From VGMD01 sp964552055 (lineage in GTDB: Bacteria; Chlamydiota; Chlamydiia; Chlamydiales; 2-12-FULL-49-11), in assembly GCA_964552055.1 (NCBI GenBank), contig CAZKFL010000043.1:1-18110 (forward strand): DNA of 18,110 nucleotides. The letters run 5' to 3'. The notes beneath the pieces were generated by a model. It saw nothing but the letters and a program-made list of their open reading frames with translations, searched no databases and was not told where the DNA came from. This document shows positions 6,688-14,010 of this stretch, piece after piece. Made by a program: the position numbers and the translations under genes. Positions within the stretch are counted from its first letter, which is position 1. Each line of letters starts with the position of its first letter.

Positions 6688-7116
6688 ATGGTATGCTATC
6701 AAGATGAAAAAATTACGGGTCAAATTATTGCTGCTGCAATTGAAGTTCATAAGGTTTTAGGTCCTGGTCTATTAGAATCTGCCTATAAGGCGTGTTTACT
6801 GGTTGAATTGGCTGAAAGGGGATTGAAATATAGTCAGGAACTGATTATTCCTATTAATTATAAAAATCATCGAATTGATTGTGGTTTTAGAATAGATGTT
6901 TTGGTTGAGGATAGGGTTATTGTTGAATTGAAATCTGTTGAAGTATTATTGCCGGTTCATAAGTCTCAAGTCATTACGTATTTGAGGCTTCAGAATAAGC
7001 AGGTGGGTTTGTTAATAAATTTTAATGTTCCTCTTTTAAAGCAGGGCATAAAGCGTTGCGTTCTTAACGCAGATGAGTATGAGGAGGATGAACAACTGTG
7101 TTGGAAACAGTTTTAA
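6688..7116 (+). CDS. GxxExxY protein (PD-(D/E)XK_3 nuclease-like)
   Basis: A 142-residue cytosolic protein of the GxxExxY family, placed in the PD-(D/E)XK nuclease superfamily. The naming motif is G27-LL-E30-SA-Y33. The putative catalytic core follows: D70 in FRIDV, then E80-x-K82 in VIVELK, and a QxxxY-like motif (Q94, Y98), the arrangement of a RecB-type metal-dependent nuclease. All of these residues are present, so the protein is not obviously dead. ATG 6688 (GAGAG at 6678-6682, five bases before) is preferred over an in-frame TTG at 6607, which lies inside the terminal repeat and would add 27 unrelated residues. No biochemical function of the family is known to me. It is the sole cargo of an inverted-repeat element, suggesting a selfish or mobile role (inference). 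Confidence 0.85.
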   Translation: MVCYQDEKITGQIIAAAIEVHKVLGPGLLESAYKACLLVELAERGLKYSQELIIPINYKNHRIDCGFRIDVLVEDRVIVELKSVEVLLPVHKSQVITYLRLQNKQVGLLINFNVPLLKQGIKRCVLNADEYEEDEQLCWKQF

Positions 7117-7179
7117 ATATTATTCCCAAAGTTTTAACTTTGAATGAAATATACAATCCAAGTTTGTTGCGATTCTTAT

Positions 7180-7257
7180 TTTTTTCTCCGCGACCTTAGC
7201 GTCTCTGCCGCTTGGGGCAAGCCCCAAGCCACCGCGCTGATGAATTTTAACAATTTT
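7180..7257 (-). repeat. Right terminal inverted repeat of the GxxExxY element
   Basis: Read on the minus strand, the outer block 7257-7230 is followed by a hairpin at 7229-7210 (GCTTGGGG arm, CCCCAAGC arm) and the inner block 7206-7180. The hairpin has a different sequence from the one at the left end but occupies the same place. On the plus strand it lies 63 bases after the gene's stop and could act as a transcription barrier, although no T-tract follows. Confidence 0.8.
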
Positions 7258-7371
7258 ATTGCAGATGAGATTTTTCATAAATCCTGTTGTGGTTTGTTTA
7301 AATCAAGATTGTGAACGAAGAAATAGGAATTCAATTTACTTGTGGACAGAGTTAGAGTAGACTGGATAGGT

Positions 7372-7881
7372 ATGACGCTTGCTGGATTGATAGAGATAGA
7401 GCCTAAGGTTTATCATGATTTGCGGGGATTTTTTCTCGAAAGTTATCATGAATCTCGCTACAAGGAATTTGGTGTAAATACTTTATTTTGTCAGGATAAT
7501 CACTCGTTTTCTAAGGCTAATGTATTGCGTGGGATGCATTTTCAGGAAGGGATGGCAAAGCTTATATATTGTCCAGTGGGTAAAATATTTGATGTTGTAG
7601 TTGATATTCGAAAAGGTTCAAAAACCTTTGGAAAATGGCAAGGTTTTTATTTAGATGGTATGACGCACAAACAGCTCTTTATTCCAGATGGATTTGCTCA
7701 TGGTTTTTGTGTTCTCTCAGATGTTGCTCATGTTATGTATAAAGTGAGTGTTCCTTATAATAAAGATCTTGAGAAAGGCTTCTCGCCATTTGATCCGGCC
7801 ATTGCTATTGACTGGCCTATTGAAAATCCTGTTCTTTCAGAAAGAGATGCGAAATCTCTTCTTATGAAGGAGGTCCTGTGA
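7372..7881 (+). CDS. rmlC: dTDP-4-dehydrorhamnose 3,5-epimerase
   Basis: Epimerises C3 and C5 of dTDP-4-keto-6-deoxy-glucose, the third step to dTDP-L-rhamnose. It is a cupin-fold enzyme with IEPKVYHDLRGFFLESY near the N-terminus, QDNHSFSKANVLRGMHFQ (substrate loop, catalytic His in RGMHFQ), KLIYCPVGKIFDVVVDIR, FIPDGFAHGF and YKVSVPYN (catalytic Tyr region), ending with FDPAIAIDWP. ATG 7372 gives 169 residues; an in-frame GTG at 7342 would add ten residues. Neither has a good ribosome-binding site, so the start is uncertain. It is the first gene of an overlapping rmlC-rmlD-rmlB cluster, sharing four bases (GTGA) with rmlD. The 114 bp between the mobile element and this gene show no clear promoter. 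Confidence 0.92.
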   Translation: MTLAGLIEIEPKVYHDLRGFFLESYHESRYKEFGVNTLFCQDNHSFSKANVLRGMHFQEGMAKLIYCPVGKIFDVVVDIRKGSKTFGKWQGFYLDGMTHKQLFIPDGFAHGFCVLSDVAHVMYKVSVPYNKDLEKGFSPFDPAIAIDWPIENPVLSERDAKSLLMKEVL

Positions 7882-8732
7882 AGTTTTGGGTGGTTGGGAA
7901 AGATGGACTTTTAGGTAAAGAGATGGTTAGCTATTTTTCTGAAAATAAAATTCCTTTTGTTCCGAGTAGTCATTACGAAGCCGATATTTTAGATTCTACC
8001 GCTCTTGAAGAATTTATTCAGAAAAATAAGCCTTCACACATTGTTAATTGCGCAGCTTATGTCGATGTTGATAAAGCGGAAAGCACAGGAAAGGAACTTG
8101 CTTATCAGCTTAATGTGGAAGGTCCTAAAAATTTAACACGTTTAGCTAAAAAACATGGTATTCGGCTCATTCATGTCGGCACAGACTATGTCTTTGATGG
8201 AAATAAAGGTGGAGATTACGTAGAGACAGATTCTACTCATCCGATCAATATATATGGGGAGACGAAACTTCTCGGTGAGCAAGAGGTGGTTCGATATGAA
8301 AAGGGGCTTTGTATCCGTACTGCATCTCTTTATGGAAGCGGAAAAGAAGGAATTGTTTCTGGGCTTTTAGACATACTTAAAACAAATAAAGAATGTAAGC
8401 ATATATCGGACCAAATCAGCTCGCCGACCTTTACAAAAGATTTAGCTGAAGCAATCTATCAAGTTAGAGATGAAAGTGGTATTTTTCATTTTACGAATAA
8501 AGGTGATATCAGTAGATATGGTTTGCTGCTTCATATGTTTCATCTTGCAAAAGAGCTAAATATCGAAATTAACTGTGAAAAGGTGATTGCTGTTACACAA
8601 AAAGAAGCTAAAAGGCCTGCTACTCGGCCTCTTCGGTCTGTGCTCTGCATAAAAAAAATAGAGCCATTTTTAAAAATGCCAATACGCACATGGGAATCTG
8701 CTTTAAGGGAGTACATTACAACACTATGCTGA
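7878..8732 (+). CDS. rmlD: dTDP-4-dehydrorhamnose reductase
   Basis: NAD(P)H-dependent last step of dTDP-L-rhamnose synthesis. It is a 284-residue short-chain dehydrogenase/reductase with the cofactor loop G7-KD-G10-LL-G13, NCAAYVDVDKAES (57-69), the GTDYVFDG segment (101-108) and the catalytic Y126-x3-K130. The substrate region includes QISSPTFTKDLA and a C-terminal KRPATRPLRSVL typical of the family. The start is GTG 7878, four bases after AAGGAGG (7867-7873) and overlapping the rmlC stop. It overlaps rmlB by seven bases. The enzyme is full length with all motifs intact. Confidence 0.93.
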   Translation: MKFWVVGKDGLLGKEMVSYFSENKIPFVPSSHYEADILDSTALEEFIQKNKPSHIVNCAAYVDVDKAESTGKELAYQLNVEGPKNLTRLAKKHGIRLIHVGTDYVFDGNKGGDYVETDSTHPINIYGETKLLGEQEVVRYEKGLCIRTASLYGSGKEGIVSGLLDILKTNKECKHISDQISSPTFTKDLAEAIYQVRDESGIFHFTNKGDISRYGLLLHMFHLAKELNIEINCEKVIAVTQKEAKRPATRPLRSVLCIKKIEPFLKMPIRTWESALREYITTLC

Positions 8733-9721
8733 CAAATAAACGATTGCTAGTTACAGGCGGTGCCGGATTCATGGGATCTGATTTTATCCGTCATGTTTTA
8801 TTAAAAACAAAGTTTTCTGGTAAAATCATTAATCTTGATTTGCTCACCTATGCAGGAAATCTTGAGAATTTAAGCGAGGTCGAAAAGGATCCGAGGTATA
8901 CATTCATTAAAGGGGATGTTAGTAATGCCAAGCTGATTGAAGAAATATTTGCTGCTAACCCGTTTGACATGATTGTTCACTTTGCCGCAGAGACTCATGT
9001 AGATCGAAGTATCGATCAGCCAAAGACCTTTATTGAAACAAACATTATTGGTACGTATACCCTTGTTGAATTTTTGAGAAGGCACCCTCAAGTGCACCTT
9101 CATCTCATTTCAACGGATGAAGTATACGGAGATTTGCCTACACTTGAGGGGACATTTACTGAAGTGTCGCCGTATGCTCCAAGCTCGCCTTATGCGGCAT
9201 CTAAAGCAGCGGCAGATCATTTAGCGCTGTCTTATGCAAGGACATATGGACTGTCTGTCACTGTTTCCCACGCAAGTAATAATTTTGGTCCCCACCAACA
9301 TCCTGAAAAACTCATCCCACGCATGATTCAAAGATGTTTAACAGGAGAGGAACTCACTATCTATGGTTCAGGTGAACAGGTCCGTGATTGGCTCTTTGTG
9401 GAAGACCATTCCGAAGCAATTTACTTTATCCTCTGCCGTGGTAAGAAAGGACAAGTTTATAATGTAGGCGGAGAAAGCGAAAAGACAAACCTTGAAGTTA
9501 TTGACCGCATTACAGAAGGACTTGCTGAAATTACGGAAACAGATCCTGCAATCTATCGAAAACGAATCATTCATGTGGCGGATAGACCCGGTCACGATTT
9601 CCGTTATGCAATGGACATTACTAAAATTAAGACTGAACTTGGCTGGTATCCTAAAACTGATTTCGATACAGGACTTAAACGCATCATTCAAGGAGTGATC
9701 AAGTGTCAGTTATATGTGTAA
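8726..9721 (+). CDS. rmlB: dTDP-glucose 4,6-dehydratase
   Basis: Converts dTDP-glucose to dTDP-4-keto-6-deoxyglucose using bound NAD+. The 331-residue extended SDR shows TGGAGFMGS (10-18), FAAETHVDRSI (86-96), the catalytic TDE triad member STDEVYGD (129-136), Y156-x3-K160, SNNFGPHQHPEKLIP (184-198) and RPGHDFRYAMD near the C-terminus. The usual CSNNYGPY is ASNNFGPH, a small change in the active-site loop. ATG 8726 is chosen over the in-frame ATG 8690 because family members begin a few residues before the glycine loop and because it overlaps rmlD by only seven bases. AAGGGAG is 14 bases upstream, which is longer than ideal. The gene overlaps the following kdsB-like gene by 19 bases. No rmlA is in the window. 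Confidence 0.93.
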   Translation: MLTNKRLLVTGGAGFMGSDFIRHVLLKTKFSGKIINLDLLTYAGNLENLSEVEKDPRYTFIKGDVSNAKLIEEIFAANPFDMIVHFAAETHVDRSIDQPKTFIETNIIGTYTLVEFLRRHPQVHLHLISTDEVYGDLPTLEGTFTEVSPYAPSSPYAASKAAADHLALSYARTYGLSVTVSHASNNFGPHQHPEKLIPRMIQRCLTGEELTIYGSGEQVRDWLFVEDHSEAIYFILCRGKKGQVYNVGGESEKTNLEVIDRITEGLAEITETDPAIYRKRIIHVADRPGHDFRYAMDITKIKTELGWYPKTDFDTGLKRIIQGVIKCQLYV

Positions 9722-10431
9722 TTCCTGCGAGACTTGCTTCGACAAGATTTCCAGGGAAAGTGCTTGCTAAAATCGGTAATAAAACCATGCTTGAGCACGT
9801 ATATCTTGCCGCTAAAAATTGCCCCGAATTTTCAGAAGTTTATGTTGCTGTTGATAGTGAAGAAGTTGCAATAGAGGTGATAAGATTTGGTGGCCGCTTT
9901 AAAATGACGTCGCCTTCTTGTCCAACTGGCACACATCGCCTGATTGAATTTATGGCAAATTCAGATATTGATGCAGATGTAATTGTTAATTGGCAAGCTG
10001 ATGAGCCGCTCATCTCTTCTCAAATGATTAAGGATCTTCTTCAGGGAATAGAAAATCCTGATCAAATGATCTGGACTTTAAAAAAGCAAGCAAGGCTTGA
10101 AGAAGCCCTCAATTCAAATGTTGTAAAAGTTGTAACAGACACCTTTGGAAAAGCTCTCTATTTTTCGAGAAGTCCTATTCCTTTTGATCGTGATAAAATC
10201 GGTTGTACCTATTATAAGCACATTGGATTATATGCTTACAGAAAGCAAGCTCTTCAATTGATTAAGAGCTTGCCTGAGTCTCTGCTTTCAAAAATTGAAA
10301 AGCTCGAGCAGCTCACTTTCCTTGAAAACGGCCTTCCCATAACCGTATATGAAACACAGCACGAATCACAAGGAATCGACACTCCCGAAGACCTTATTGC
10401 TATCTCTAGCCTTCAGCAGATGCAGTTATAA
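9703..10431 (+). CDS. kdsB: KdsB-like 3-deoxy-manno-octulosonate (or related) cytidylyltransferase
   Basis: A CMP-sugar synthetase of the KdsB family, which activates Kdo with CTP for lipopolysaccharide. The 242 residues include IPARLASTRFPGKVLAKI (7-24), WQADEPLIS (97-105), KVVTDTFGKALYFSRSPIPF (142-161), KHIGLYAYRK (172-181), LEQL with LENG (201-210) and GIDTPEDL (224-231). Two signature motifs deviate. The usual MTSxxHxSGTDR is MTSPSCPTGTHR (68-79), losing the His and the Asp, and QGDEP is QADEP. GTG 9703 is preceded by AGGAG (9691-9695) seven bases away, inside the end of rmlB, so it is translated with the rhamnose genes. Chlamydiae carry a standard kdsB elsewhere, so this may be a paralogue for another keto-acid sugar (inference). 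The name is a family label. Confidence 0.75.
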   Translation: MSVICVIPARLASTRFPGKVLAKIGNKTMLEHVYLAAKNCPEFSEVYVAVDSEEVAIEVIRFGGRFKMTSPSCPTGTHRLIEFMANSDIDADVIVNWQADEPLISSQMIKDLLQGIENPDQMIWTLKKQARLEEALNSNVVKVVTDTFGKALYFSRSPIPFDRDKIGCTYYKHIGLYAYRKQALQLIKSLPESLLSKIEKLEQLTFLENGLPITVYETQHESQGIDTPEDLIAISSLQQMQL

Positions 10432-11641
10432 ATTCTCTTTCAATTTGTTGCACTTCATGGATAGTGTCGCGCACTGCATCCCAATTGGTTCCCCCAGGAA
10501 ATTGTAATGTGCTTACGAATTTCGCGCAAAAATCAGGGTCAGTCGATGCAATCTTTAAACAATTGTCAATTAATCTTGTTACTTCCATTTGGCTTGCTTC
10601 TGAAAGAGTATTCATATGAACTTCAATTGGGAGAATGAAGTGATTTAAAAGACTTCGTATATAGTCTTTTACCTCATCACCATCCATTGATGACACGATA
10701 GATTCGATTCTTTTAGAAAATTTTTCTTCATATGCAAAAAGAAAGGGCATGCAATCTCCTTCTGGAAAATGCTCTCCCAGTAGAGGGATATTTTCAAGAA
10801 CAATAGTGTTGCAGTTTGGAAATGATTGACTTACTTTAAAAAACTGATCAGGAAGAGTGGTTAAATTGCAGCTGATTAGGGTAATCTCTTCTAAACTCTC
10901 GCAAATATCATCTAAGTGTAAAACAGTTAATGATTTGCAAGTAATTTCGATGCTAGAAAAATCATTTTCCTTCATATTTATGGATGAAAGGTGTTGAAAA
11001 GCGTCAAAGGCAAAAATATCCATTGGAAAGCTTTCAAGATTTAAACAGGAAAGATCCAATTCAGTTTTTCTTGAAAGTGGATTGCCGATCTCTAAAAATT
11101 TCGTGATGATTTTAATGAAGTTTAGGACTTCTGCAGACTCCTCATTTTCATCAACTGTGACTTCCCAGTCAAATAAATGGCACTGCACTTGATATTGATT
11201 TGGGTATTCTAAGCAGCGATTTAAATCGATAGCCAATTTGTCTGATGGTACGCCTTTATGGAAATAATCAAATATGCCGGAGGTCACTAGTCTTGATTGT
11301 TCAGGTGTTATGCCTCCTGATATCCTTTCAAGGAAAGTTCTAAGAGATGTCTCGATTTCCAGCTTTCTTTGAGCAGGAAAATCAAGAGCGCTTAGTTCAT
11401 GCGATAGTTCTCTAAGAAATTGAAAAAAACCTTCTGCAATAAGAGTTTGGTAATTATCTAAAAACGATAGGTTAAATTCGCCATCAAAGATCCTTAGGAG
11501 ATTCTCACATCTAGTTTTGAGGTCATCCATTTCAGAAAAAGGAGCAATAGCAGTAACTAGATCATTGTATGTTTCTAAATCACTTGCCGAAAAGGGAGTT
11601 GATGTAGCGCTAAAGCTACTTGATCTTGATAAAGAGTCCAT
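10406..11641 (-). CDS. Leucine-rich-repeat protein, candidate secreted effector
   Basis: A 411-residue protein without a known full-length match that I recognise. The N-terminus (1-20) is rich in Ser/Thr with few charges, like many type III secretion signals, and no Sec signal peptide is present. Residues 22-185 look helical. Residues 193-285 hold irregular leucine-rich repeats (TELDLSCLNLESFP; LSSINMKENDFSSI; LEEITLISCNLTTLP). A helical C-terminal region (300-410) follows, with no IpaH-type ligase motif that I can see. AGGAG lies three to four bases before ATG 11641. It converges on the kdsB-like gene and overlaps its last 26 bases. LRR proteins are a common and expanded class in environmental Chlamydiae; effector status is inferred from composition. 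Confidence 0.7.
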   Translation of the reverse strand: MDSLSRSSSFSATSTPFSASDLETYNDLVTAIAPFSEMDDLKTRCENLLRIFDGEFNLSFLDNYQTLIAEGFFQFLRELSHELSALDFPAQRKLEIETSLRTFLERISGGITPEQSRLVTSGIFDYFHKGVPSDKLAIDLNRCLEYPNQYQVQCHLFDWEVTVDENEESAEVLNFIKIITKFLEIGNPLSRKTELDLSCLNLESFPMDIFAFDAFQHLSSINMKENDFSSIEITCKSLTVLHLDDICESLEEITLISCNLTTLPDQFFKVSQSFPNCNTIVLENIPLLGEHFPEGDCMPFLFAYEEKFSKRIESIVSSMDGDEVKDYIRSLLNHFILPIEVHMNTLSEASQMEVTRLIDNCLKIASTDPDFCAKFVSTLQFPGGTNWDAVRDTIHEVQQIEREFITASAEG

Positions 11642-11683
11642 ATTCTCCTAATTTAATAATTATTAAAAAGTTATTTTGCAAAT

Positions 11684-11713
11684 ATTATACTAATAATTAC
11701 GCTAAATATTCAA
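11684..11713 (-). promoter_or_regulatory. Putative sigma70-type promoter of the LRR gene
   Basis: On the minus strand, TTGAAT (11713-11708) and a perfect TATAAT (11689-11684) are separated by 18 bases. The predicted transcription start near 11677 would leave a leader of about 36 bases carrying the AGGAG site. The surrounding sequence is very AT-rich, which raises the chance of a random match. Confidence 0.45.
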
Positions 11714-11824
11714 TATAAAAAAAGTGAAATAATATTTGCTGTATAATGAATTTTTTATTGATCTTGGGTTATCTGCTGGACAATTCATCGTTATTGAGAC
11801 AGCTCTGATACTCGGCTAATTGTT

Positions 11825-11853
11825 TTGACATGGTGAGGGGCTTTCGGTACAAT
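11825..11853 (+). promoter_or_regulatory. Near-consensus promoter of the suf operon, overlapping the first ATG
   Basis: TTGACA (11825-11830), a 17-base spacer, then TACAAT (11848-11853): 11 of 12 positions match the sigma70 consensus with ideal spacing. The -10 box overlaps the first in-frame ATG of sufB (11852). Transcription should begin near 11860-11861, just upstream of the second ATG (11864). The 210-bp spacer also has an isolated TATAAT (11742-11747) without a good -35. Confidence 0.7.
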
Positions 11854-11863
11854 GTCTCTCATT

Positions 11864-13285
11864 ATGTATGAGCACACTGAATATAAATACGGTTTTGTTA
11901 CGGAAATTGAGTCCGATGTCTTTCCTAAGGGTCTTAGTGAAGATGTTGTAAGAGCAATTTCACTTAAGAAAGGCGAGCCTGATTTCTTATTAAAATTTAG
12001 ACTTGCAGCTTACGAAAAATGGAAAGAGATGGAGGAGCCGGAGTGGGCAAATGTCTCGTATCCAAAAATTGACTTTAACGATATCCGGTATTATTCTGAG
12101 CCAAAGATTAAACAAACTTTAGATAGTCTTTCCGAAGTTGACCCTAAAATATTAGAAACATTTGAAAGACTCGGGATCCCGCTGGATGAGCAAAAAAGAC
12201 TTGTCAATGTAGCAGTCGATGTTGTGTTTGATTCGGTATCACTTGGAACGACTTTTAAGGCAAAACTTGAAGAAGCGGGCGTTGTCCTCTGTTCGATGGG
12301 TGAGGCATGTAAACGGTATCCTGAGTTATTAGAAAAATATTTAGGTAGTGTTGTTCCGATTGGCGATAACTATTATGCAGCCTTAAATTCGGCCGTATTT
12401 TCCGATGGCTCATTTGTCTATGTTCCAAAAGGGGTGAGATCACCAATTGAATTATCAACCTATTTTAGAATCAATGAGCGGGAAACAGGGCAGTTTGAAA
12501 GAACGCTTATTATTGCTGAAGAAGATTCTTATGTGAGTTATTTAGAAGGGTGTACAGCTCCTGCATTTGATACAAATCAGCTTCATGCTGCTGTGGTTGA
12601 GCTAGTAGCTTTTGATAGAGCCGAGATAAAGTATTCCACTGTGCAGAACTGGTATTCCGGAGATCCGAAGACAGGACTTGGTGGAGTTTATAATTTTGTT
12701 ACGAAGAGAGGACGCTGCGCAGGGAATGGTTCGAAAATCAGCTGGACTCAGGTAGAAGCAGGAGCTGCAATTACTTGGAAGTATCCAAGTTGTATTTTAG
12801 AAGGCGATGATTCAGTTGGGGAGTTCTACTCGGTTGCATTGACCAATGGAAAAATGCAGGCCGATACGGGCACTAAAATGATTCATAAGGGGAAACGAAC
12901 TAAGTCAACTATCATTTCAAAAGGAATTTCTGCAGACGAGTCCCACAACACATATCGAGGTTTAGTTTATATATCAGGGTCAGCAGATGGGGCCAGAAAC
13001 TATACGCAGTGTGATTCAATGCTTGTTGGTAACAGATGCTCCGCAAATACGTTTCCCTATATTGATGTGCATCATCCTCATGCAAGTTTAGAGCATGAAG
13101 CCTCGACTTCAAAGATGAATGAAGAGCAGCTTTTTTATTTGCAGTCGCGCGGGATTTCTAGAGAAGATGCGATCAACTTGATTGTTAACGGATTTTGTAA
13201 GGATGTGATTAAAGAGCTTCCCTTAGAATTTGCCGTAGAGGCGCAAAAATTATTAACCTTAAAATTAGAAGGTTCGGTCGGATAA
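11864..13285 (+). CDS. sufB: Fe-S cluster assembly scaffold protein SufB
   Basis: Core scaffold of the SufBCD complex, on which Fe-S clusters are built with sulfur from SufS. It is full length (473 residues) with the family N-terminus EYKYGFVTEIESD, YVSYLEGCTAP (Cys 230), the beta-helix core GNGSKISWTQVEAGAAITWKYPS, and TQCDSMLVGNRC (Cys 383 is the likely sulfur acceptor, then Cys 392) before YIDVHHPHASLEHEAS. ATG 11864 is preferred over ATG 11852 because the promoter's -10 box covers the latter; this start has little or no leader and no Shine-Dalgarno. The extra MSLI would not match the family. Its stop shares one base with the sufC start (TAATG). Confidence 0.95.
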   Translation: MYEHTEYKYGFVTEIESDVFPKGLSEDVVRAISLKKGEPDFLLKFRLAAYEKWKEMEEPEWANVSYPKIDFNDIRYYSEPKIKQTLDSLSEVDPKILETFERLGIPLDEQKRLVNVAVDVVFDSVSLGTTFKAKLEEAGVVLCSMGEACKRYPELLEKYLGSVVPIGDNYYAALNSAVFSDGSFVYVPKGVRSPIELSTYFRINERETGQFERTLIIAEEDSYVSYLEGCTAPAFDTNQLHAAVVELVAFDRAEIKYSTVQNWYSGDPKTGLGGVYNFVTKRGRCAGNGSKISWTQVEAGAAITWKYPSCILEGDDSVGEFYSVALTNGKMQADTGTKMIHKGKRTKSTIISKGISADESHNTYRGLVYISGSADGARNYTQCDSMLVGNRCSANTFPYIDVHHPHASLEHEASTSKMNEEQLFYLQSRGISREDAINLIVNGFCKDVIKELPLEFAVEAQKLLTLKLEGSVG

Positions 13286-14010
13286 TGTTAGAAATTAGAG
13301 ATTTGGAAGTAGAGATTGAGGGAAAGAAAATTTTAAAGAAATTTTCGCTCACAGTATTGCCCGGTGAAATTCACGCAATTATGGGGCCAAACGGAGCTGG
13401 TAAATCAACACTTGCAAAAGTTTTAGCAGGTCACCCGTTTTATGAAGTTGTTAGTGGAAGTATTTTGCTTAATGGCGTGGAGATTCTAGAGCTAGATCCA
13501 GAAGAGAGAGCAAAGCTTGGACTTTTTATGAGTTTTCAATACCCGCTCGAAATTCGCGGCATTTCCAATTTTGAATTCTTAAAGCATTCCTATTCTGCTA
13601 TTCATGGCGTAAAAATTGAGGATGATGAGTTTCGAAAAATCGTTCAGCCTGTAATGGAAACCATGAAAATTAAAGAAAGCTTTTTGGAAAGGGATCTCAA
13701 TGATGGATTTTCGGGCGGGGAGAAGAAACGGAATGAAATTTTGCAAATGCTTGTCCTTAATCCTAAATGCGCCATTTTGGATGAGACAGATTCAGGTCTA
13801 GATATTGACGCTCTTAGAATTGTAGGTGAAGGGGTCAATCATTTTATGAATAAAGATAAGATGGTGATCTTGATTACTCACTATCAAAGACTTTTGAATC
13901 ACATCAAACCACATTTTGTGCATGTAATGATTGATGGGAAAATTGTGGAATCAGGCGGACCGGAACTTGCTTTACACTTAGAAGAAAAAGGGTATGAAGC
14001 ATGTTCGTAG
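13285..14010 (+). CDS. sufC: Fe-S cluster assembly ATPase SufC
   Basis: ABC-type ATPase that binds SufB and SufD and drives conformational change during cluster assembly; it is soluble, not a transporter. The 241 residues show Walker A GPNGAGKST (34-42), the signature FSGGEKKR (142-149), Walker B with ILDETDSGLD (D166, E167) and the switch H199 in ITHYQRLL. EKKRNEILQM is typical of SufC. It starts at the base shared with the sufB stop and overlaps sufD by ten bases, so the complex partners are made from one coupled message. Confidence 0.96.
   Translation: MLEIRDLEVEIEGKKILKKFSLTVLPGEIHAIMGPNGAGKSTLAKVLAGHPFYEVVSGSILLNGVEILELDPEERAKLGLFMSFQYPLEIRGISNFEFLKHSYSAIHGVKIEDDEFRKIVQPVMETMKIKESFLERDLNDGFSGGEKKRNEILQMLVLNPKCAILDETDSGLDIDALRIVGEGVNHFMNKDKMVILITHYQRLLNHIKPHFVHVMIDGKIVESGGPELALHLEEKGYEACS

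Larger units (their letters stand above)
6603..7257. mobile_element. Compact inverted-repeat element carrying a GxxExxY gene
   Basis: A 655-bp unit bounded by bipartite inverted repeats. The outer 28 bp (6603-6630 versus 7257-7230) match at 26 positions, and an inner 27-bp block (6651-6677 versus 7206-7180) matches at 23. A hairpin-forming sequence sits between the blocks at each end. Immediately outside, ATTG occurs at 6599-6602 and again at 7258-7261, a possible 4-bp target-site duplication. The only gene inside encodes a GxxExxY protein; there is no transposase, so the unit is either mobilised in trans or moved by its own nuclease-like protein. It lies between pgeF and the rml cluster without breaking a gene. 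The class is not known to me; the structure is seen directly and mobility is inferred. Confidence 0.7.

Noticed and set aside
9368..9691. 107-residue minus-strand ORF
   Set aside because: Antisense shadow of the conserved rmlB C-terminal half.
10406..11641. IpaH-type novel E3 ligase for the LRR protein
   Set aside because: The region after the LRRs lacks a convincing catalytic Cys-x-Asp motif and the expected helical ligase signature.
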